This document shows, piece by piece, positions 59,879 through 64,000 of a stretch of DNA of 64,000 nucleotides. Under the pieces are notes generated by a model. That model made no database searches, was not told the origin of the DNA, and worked only from the letters and a program-made list of their open reading frames with translations. Both the position numbers and the translations under genes were made by a program. Each line of letters begins with the position of its first letter. Position 1 is the first letter of the stretch. The DNA is from an uncultured Prevotella sp. (GTDB taxonomy: Bacteria > Bacteroidota > Bacteroidia > Bacteroidales > Bacteroidaceae): positions 1-64,000 of the forward strand of contig ONBC01000001.1 in NCBI GenBank assembly GCA_900315955.1, in the 5' to 3' direction.

Positions 59879-60859
59879 CTATTTTGAATAAACCTTGTAT
59901 CGGTTCCCGGCTACCTGCCTGAACCTTATATTAGATACTCTCTCAAGTTCATGAAGTATCTCACTCACCTGAGTGCTGCCTGTGGAGATGGTGAACCTAT
60001 AGCGCAGACAGGAAGAATCTTCGGCAGTAAACACTACATTATACTGCCTTTCAATCACCTTGAGTATTTCTCCCAAAGGAACCCTGTTGAAATTCAAACT
60101 GTTTGAACGCCATGCGGTGAAGGCTTCCATCTCGTCGATCCGACTGATTACGCACCTCCCAGACACCTTATTATATATAAGGCTCTGACGTGGCTGTAAA
60201 GGATAGACGTGCTTGCCTTTGTCTATGAGCGAGACTTTGCCTTCTTCAAGCGCAACGATGACCGTCGGCTCATCAGAATACGCCTTGACGTTAAACTTTG
60301 TCCCCGTCACCTTTATATCAACATCGCCTAAACTAATGACAAATGGACGGGAGGGCTCCTTGGAAACTGAGAAGTAAGCTTCTCCGGAGAATGAAACCTT
60401 CCTGCTGAATAAACCGAAGTGCTTCGGATATGTGATGGCTGACCCGGAGTTGATTTGAACGCTCGTGCCATCTTGAAGAATCAGATTTGTTTTCTCTCCT
60501 AAGGGAACTCTCAAGGTGGCATATTCCGTTTTACCAAACAGGTCCAACCGGTTTCCCGCAAACCAAGTTATGCCGCTAAGGATTACCAATGGGAGCAGAA
60601 TGGCAGCTATCAGCTGGACACGTGCCTTCAAGAACCGGCGTCTGATCTGATGTTGGAGGCGGCTTTTCATCCGTGCAGAGTGGATGCCTGATGCCTTGTA
60701 CAGGTTTACCTCCTCATCCTGAAGCTTGGCCGCGTCGTCGTCGAAACGGTGTGCCAGATAGTCTTGCCCCTCATCGGTTGCAAACCAGCTTGCGACCTCG
60801 GACGCCTCTTTGGTGGTTGCGGTATTGGCTATTACTTTATCTATTATTGACTTTTCCAT
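59879..60859 (-). CDS. FecR-family anti-sigma factor
   Basis: From ATG 60859 (MEKSIIDKVIANTATTKEASEVASWFAT) the protein is about 326 residues; the longer frame upstream is not protein-like. It has a cytoplasmic N-terminal sigma-binding part, one membrane span (VQLIAAILLPLVILSGITWFAG) and a periplasmic FecR domain (LRVPLGEKTNLILQDGTSVQINSGS, VKVTGTKFNVKAY-type block) plus a C-terminal DUF4974 region (FNRVPLGEILKVIERQYNVVF). It should hold the ECF sigma factor inactive until the STN domain of the PUL 2 SusC signals. Confidence 0.92.
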   Translation of the reverse strand: MEKSIIDKVIANTATTKEASEVASWFATDEGQDYLAHRFDDDAAKLQDEEVNLYKASGIHSARMKSRLQHQIRRRFLKARVQLIAAILLPLVILSGITWFAGNRLDLFGKTEYATLRVPLGEKTNLILQDGTSVQINSGSAITYPKHFGLFSRKVSFSGEAYFSVSKEPSRPFVISLGDVDIKVTGTKFNVKAYSDEPTVIVALEEGKVSLIDKGKHVYPLQPRQSLIYNKVSGRCVISRIDEMEAFTAWRSNSLNFNRVPLGEILKVIERQYNVVFTAEDSSCLRYRFTISTGSTQVSEILHELERVSNIRFRQVAGNRYKVYSK

Positions 60860-60986
60860 CCTTGTTTTTTTCTGATTATCGACCCGTTGGTAAGTGAATT
60901 TATAGTTATTCTGATGCCTATGAAGAGCTATCTTTTTCCCTAAATATATAGTAAACAATACAACTCGTTAAAAGTATGAGTTGCGC

Positions 60987-61574
60987 TCAATGATAAACAG
61001 AAGACATGAGCATCAAAAGTATAGGAATGTCAGCTATTTTAGCGCGTAGAAGCTTTATAACCTGTGTATAGTGTGACTTTACCGTAGGCACTGATATATT
61101 CATGTACTCAGCCACTTCCTGGTTGGTCATTCCCTTTTCTATTTTCAGCAGACACACCTGTCTCTTTTGGGGTGGCAGCTGGTCAATAATGCGGTAGAGA
61201 TATTTCTTGAAATCAGCATCAGCTATTTTACTAAACAGATTCGCCTCAACTTTCTCAGACTCCTGAGCCAGTTCATAGTTTTTCTGTATCACCATGTTCT
61301 GATGCCTGATCTCATTGAGCACGTAATTCTTCAGGATCGTAAAAAGGAGGTTCTTGATACCGCTCCTGAAATCAAAGAACTTACGTCCTTCCCATAGCTT
61401 CATAAAAGTATACTGCACAGCGTCTTCAGCGTATGACTCCGACATTAAGTATCTTGATGCCAAGACATACAAATATCTGTGATACTGATCAAATATCTGA
61501 CAAAAGGCTTGCTCGTCACCTCTGCGCAGTTTCTTTAGCAAAAGAGAGTCGGTCTCTTTCTCCGAGTCATTCAT
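60987..61574 (-). CDS. ECF RNA polymerase sigma factor (FecI/RpoE type)
   Basis: The 195-residue protein has region 2 (DEQAFCQIFDQYHRYLYVLASRYL, AEDAVQYTFMKLWEGR) and region 4 (LPPQKRQVCLLKIEKGMTNQEVAEYMNISVPTVKSHYTQVIKLLR). It lies upstream of the anti-sigma gene in the same direction and is expected to drive the PUL 2 operon. In Bacteroidetes this arrangement often controls loci for host or dietary glycans. No defects are seen. Confidence 0.93.
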   Translation of the reverse strand: MNDSEKETDSLLLKKLRRGDEQAFCQIFDQYHRYLYVLASRYLMSESYAEDAVQYTFMKLWEGRKFFDFRSGIKNLLFTILKNYVLNEIRHQNMVIQKNYELAQESEKVEANLFSKIADADFKKYLYRIIDQLPPQKRQVCLLKIEKGMTNQEVAEYMNISVPTVKSHYTQVIKLLRAKIADIPILLMLMSSVYH

Positions 61575-61654
61575 ATATCCTTTTCAATAATTACGGATTA
61601 TCAAGAATTTATCTATAAGCGATAATAATCGTTTTTGGGAAACTGAATTTTTGG

Positions 61655-61685
61655 CAAAATTAATATTATTTATTGAACTAAACAA
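61655..61685 (-). promoter_or_regulatory. Promoter of the sigma/anti-sigma unit
   Basis: On the minus strand TTG (61685-61683) and TAATTTTG (61662-61655) are 20 bp apart, giving a leader of about 75 nt. The rest of 61686-61880 has no gene. Confidence 0.6.
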
Positions 61686-61880
61686 GAAGAAACACTTTTT
61701 CTTTTCCGATACCCGTCCATTTCGATTATCTTTCGACGAGTATGGCCTAAAAGCTCGGACAAAAGGCAAGCTGCTTGTTTGCTTCTCTAAAATTGCCTGG
61801 TGACCTGCTAAGTGTTTGAAGAAAGAAGAATGTTTTTCGTTTAAGAAAGTTAAAGTTTAATAGTTATTGAGGGCTTTTTG

Positions 61881-61911
61881 TTGGAGGTTATCCAAGTTTT
61901 TATTAACTTTA
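61881..61911 (+). promoter_or_regulatory. Promoter of the 95-residue membrane-anchored protein gene
   Basis: TTG at 61881-61883 and TAACTTTA at 61904-61911 are 20 bp apart; the last base departs from the consensus. The start codon is at 61943. Confidence 0.5.
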
Positions 61912-61942
61912 TGGCCTATTAAAACCCATTAAACCCGAGACT

Positions 61943-62230
61943 ATGGAAACTAACACAATTGTCATTCTTGCGGTCGTCATCATCTGCCTTGCTTTGGTAG
62001 GCTTGAACCGCTTTCATCATCGTCAGCATCATTACAATGAGGAGGATCTTCGCCAAGCGGTAAAGAACATTCTCAGCCTTCAACCTGACCATATCCTTCC
62101 GCGTGCCGACTTCACGAAGGCACTGCGCGACCACTACAACTGCGACAACAAAGAGGCGCTGTGGCTCCTCGGACGGGCCAAGGAGAAAGGCTTCGTCAAA
62201 TATGATGATAAGTGGGTGGAAGAGAGCTAA
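61943..62230 (+). CDS. Small membrane-anchored protein, function unknown
   Basis: The 95-residue protein has one N-terminal membrane span (TIVILAVVIICLALVGL), a histidine-rich stretch (RFHHRQHHYN) and a soluble helical C-terminal part (EEDLRQAVKNILSLQPDHIL, then ALWLLGRAKEKGFVKYDDKW) that looks like a small winged-helix or repeat fold. I recognise no family. It has its own promoter and stands alone. Confidence 0.65.
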   Translation: METNTIVILAVVIICLALVGLNRFHHRQHHYNEEDLRQAVKNILSLQPDHILPRADFTKALRDHYNCDNKEALWLLGRAKEKGFVKYDDKWVEES

Positions 62231-62231
62231 A

Positions 62232-62365
62232 GAAGTTAGGAGTTAGGAGTTAGAAGTTAGGAGTTAGAAGTTAGGAGTTAGGAGTTAGGAGTTAGAAGTT
62301 AGGAGTTAGGAATTAAAAAAGGAGTTAGGATTTAACTCCTAACTCCTAACTTCTAACTCCTAACT
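62232..62365. repeat. 7-bp tandem array folding into a long hairpin
   Basis: Units AGTTAGG and AGTTAGA repeat from 62232 to about 62310, then CCTAACT/TCTAACT units (62335-62365) run as their inverse, so the RNA of either strand would form a long stem. It lies between two convergent genes and may act as a bidirectional terminator. Confidence 0.85.
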
Positions 62366-62368
62366 ATA

Positions 62369-62740
62369 TTATTTGTTCAGACCGCGGTTGTTGATCGTTG
62401 TGTTGAGGAGCTTGACGTAAGTACGATATTGCTCATCGTCCAGCACAGCGTGCATGTAGGAAAGGTTGTGACGAATGGCCTTCTTGTAGAGCTTGTCACG
62501 ATCCTCACCCTGAGCCTCGCCGACCTTCTTCATGTCGTTCTTCAGGTCGTTGCTGATGTAGCTGACTGCATCGATAGCATCGGCATCGAGCTGCAGTGTA
62601 CGAGCCAGTGCGCTGACATTGATATTCATATCATATTTAGCCTGCTCAGCAGCTACGGCTGCATTGTTCTTGTTCTCGCCCTCAGCGAAAGCGAGGGTCA
62701 TTGTCATCAGAGCTGCGAGTGTGAATACAATCTTTTTCAT
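62369..62740 (-). CDS. Secreted helical protein, function unknown
   Basis: The 123-residue product has a signal peptide (MKKIVFTLAALMTMTLAFA) and then only predicted helices (ALARTLQLDADAIDAVSYI, KNDMKKVGEAQGEDRDKLYK, YMHAVLDDEQYRTYVKLLN). The last block, a run ending in DDEQYRxYxxLLN, is reminiscent of periplasmic CpxP/Spy-like or DUF3347-like small proteins, but this is weak. It has a good promoter. Confidence 0.7.
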   Translation of the reverse strand: MKKIVFTLAALMTMTLAFAEGENKNNAAVAAEQAKYDMNINVSALARTLQLDADAIDAVSYISNDLKNDMKKVGEAQGEDRDKLYKKAIRHNLSYMHAVLDDEQYRTYVKLLNTTINNRGLNK

Positions 62741-62853
62741 AATCTGTTATCCTTTCTAATTAAGTTAAACATACGGACGTTCGCTTGTCCGCTCTCTTAC
62801 TTGTGTCTCTGAGAGGATTCCTTTCGGTTTCCTCTGTTATCCTTTTGACACTG

Positions 62854-62884
62854 CAAAGGTAGGAAGATTATCTTTACCAACAAA
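62854..62884 (-). promoter_or_regulatory. Promoter of the small secreted helical protein gene
   Basis: On the minus strand TTTG (62884-62881) and TACCTTTG (62861-62854) are 19 bp apart, a near-perfect consensus promoter; the leader would be about 110 nt. Confidence 0.75.
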
Positions 62885-62950
62885 CAATTTATCAGATTGT
62901 GTACGAAAACAGCTACTATTTTTGACCAAAATCAAGCATATTGATATAAA

Positions 62951-64000
62951 TCAGAAGTCCACGACCGTTATTCCGGCTCCACCGAAGCGCACATCCTCAT
63001 CGTGATAATGGCTCACGGTAGGCTCGGCAGCGAGATACTGTCGGATGAGCTGTCGAAGGATACCGTTGCCCTTTCCATGAAGGATGCGGACGCGCTGCAC
63101 ACCCATGAGCACGGCATCATCGATGAAATAGCGTACTGCCTGAAGCGCCTCGTCACCACGCATGCCACGCACGTCAAGGTCGGGATGGAACGTCTTACGA
63201 TGATCGTCGATGGTGCTCTGCGTCACTTGAGACACGTGGTAAGCCTGCAGTCCTTCCTTGATGGCATCCAGCTTACTCTTCGACTCAGCCGAGGCACCGT
63301 CAGCTTGCTGCTCCAAACTGACCGGCTCTAAACGAGAGACGGGCACCTTCGTGCGCATGTCGCCGACAAGAACCGTTGCCGTCTTGCCCGACAACTGCTC
63401 TACCGTGCCTTGCGAGCGCAACCCCTTGAGACGCACAGTGTCGCCCACGACGATGGCACGATCCGCAGCTGCCTGTCCCTTGCCTTTGGCATCGCGCAGC
63501 ACAGCAGCGGCCTTTTCCTCATCGTTCTTCTTCTTTTTCTTGCGGTCCTCATGCCGCTGCTTGCGCGCCTTGATCTGCTCCACCTTCTTCTTGAAATCGT
63601 CGTCGGAGAGGTATCCGGCTTTTTGCTTGTTCTTCGAAGCACCCTTCCAGTCGTCGGCCTCCACCTCCTGCTTGAAAGCATCGAGCTCTGCCCGGATCTT
63701 GCGCGTCTCCTCCTTGGCAGCCTGCTGCTCGCGAATCTCCCGGATCGCATTCTCGATGCGCTTGTTGCTCTCCTTCAGCAGATCCTCAGCCTCTTGCTTG
63801 GCTTTGGCGAGAACCGCCTTGCGTTCAGCGTCCACATCCGTAATGCCTTTCTCATACTGTGCGATGCGGGTCTGAAGCTCCTTCTCTTTCTGATGAACCG
63901 TCTGCCGTTTCTGTTCCCAGTAACGTTTGTCACGGACAATGTCCTGGAGGTATTTGTCGCTCTGAATATAGTCGGAGCCCACGATCTCAGAGGCGTGCCG
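62951..64000 (-). CDS. mutS2: MutS2 endonuclease, C-terminal part (runs off the window)
   Basis: The visible 350 residues comprise a long charged coiled-coil (EKELQTRIAQYEKG through EDLLKESNKRIENAIREIRE, then a KKKKKNDEEK linker), a KOW-like beta part (VVGDTVRLKGLRSQGTVEQL) and a C-terminal Smr nuclease domain (LDVRGMRGDEALQAV, VRILHGKGNGILRQLIRQYL). The ATPase half lies beyond the right edge. MutS2 acts on branched DNA and on stalled or collided ribosomes. The reading frame is open to the last base. Confidence 0.93.
   Translation of the reverse strand, partial: RHASEIVGSDYIQSDKYLQDIVRDKRYWEQKRQTVHQKEKELQTRIAQYEKGITDVDAERKAVLAKAKQEAEDLLKESNKRIENAIREIREQQAAKEETRKIRAELDAFKQEVEADDWKGASKNKQKAGYLSDDDFKKKVEQIKARKQRHEDRKKKKKNDEEKAAAVLRDAKGKGQAAADRAIVVGDTVRLKGLRSQGTVEQLSGKTATVLVGDMRTKVPVSRLEPVSLEQQADGASAESKSKLDAIKEGLQAYHVSQVTQSTIDDHRKTFHPDLDVRGMRGDEALQAVRYFIDDAVLMGVQRVRILHGKGNGILRQLIRQYLAAEPTVSHYHDEDVRFGGAGITVVDF

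Noticed and set aside
1..64000. Reassignment of TAG to an amino acid in this organism
   Set aside because: TAG ends several intact genes (metalloprotease, WbpM/CapD-type protein, tricorn-like protease, U32 protein), so the two internal TAG codons are more simply nonsense mutations. Local readthrough remains possible.

Overview
The window looks like a Bacteroidales chromosome, most likely Prevotellaceae. It has three SusC/SusD-type polysaccharide-utilization regions, Bacteroidales promoters (TTG or TTTG, about 19-21 bp, then TAnnTTTG), a fused MurF-alanine racemase, a two-gene FecI/FecR regulator with an STN-type SusC, and a tricorn-like S41 protease. No rRNA, tRNA or CRISPR array was recognised. 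All calls come from reading the sequence; no database search was run.

Layout. 1-6.9 kb: a decaying SusC/SusD pair (susC has lost its start and half its signal peptide next to what looks like an insertion-sequence end; susD is cut by one in-frame TAG) and an intact secreted zinc metalloprotease. 6.9-10.7 kb (minus): a one-protein sensor/LuxR regulator with a DUF4886 SGNH-like hydrolase, divergent from PUL 1. 11.2-22.2 kb (plus), PUL 1: SusC, SusD, GH43-like multidomain protein, a small membrane protein, a GH144-like endoglucanase lipoprotein and a GH3 beta-glucosidase. GH144 plus GH3 suggests beta-1,2-glucan as substrate. Four TCGTA(G/A)T boxes in helical phase sit just upstream of the susC promoter.

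22.2-26.0 kb (minus): a WbpM/CapD-type nucleotide-sugar dehydratase, then the scar of a deleted cluster (pieces of an FAD desaturase-like enzyme, an MMPL exporter and possibly a GNAT-like protein). 26.3-38.7 kb: MurF-Alr, tricorn-like protease, a DUF4435 protein with an AAA/ABC-type ATPase (PARIS-like composition), a DMT transporter, a U32 peptidase/RlhA-like protein and PepT. 39.4-47.1 kb (plus): a very large alpha-2-macroglobulin-like protein, a DUF1573 protein and IspH.

47.2-61.6 kb (minus), PUL 2: an ECF sigma factor and anti-sigma factor, then, after a terminator, a roughly 12.5-kb operon: STN-type SusC, SusD, GH16 lipoprotein, an FAD-oxidoreductase fused to a DUF4832-like barrel, a collagen-like/Lcl_C surface protein broken by an in-frame TAG, a small secreted protein, and a second Lcl_C-type protein. 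The right end has two small unknown genes and the 3' part of mutS2.

The gaps between genes are unusually rich in repeats: at least six different short tandem arrays, a ~390-bp dispersed element present twice in opposite orientation, an 18-bp hairpin present twice with a compensatory base-pair change, a perfect 28-bp inverted repeat, and G/C-rich hairpin repeats that have entered a signal peptide in frame. These repeats, the PARIS-like pair and the FAD/DUF4832 fusion are the most promising material for follow-up.
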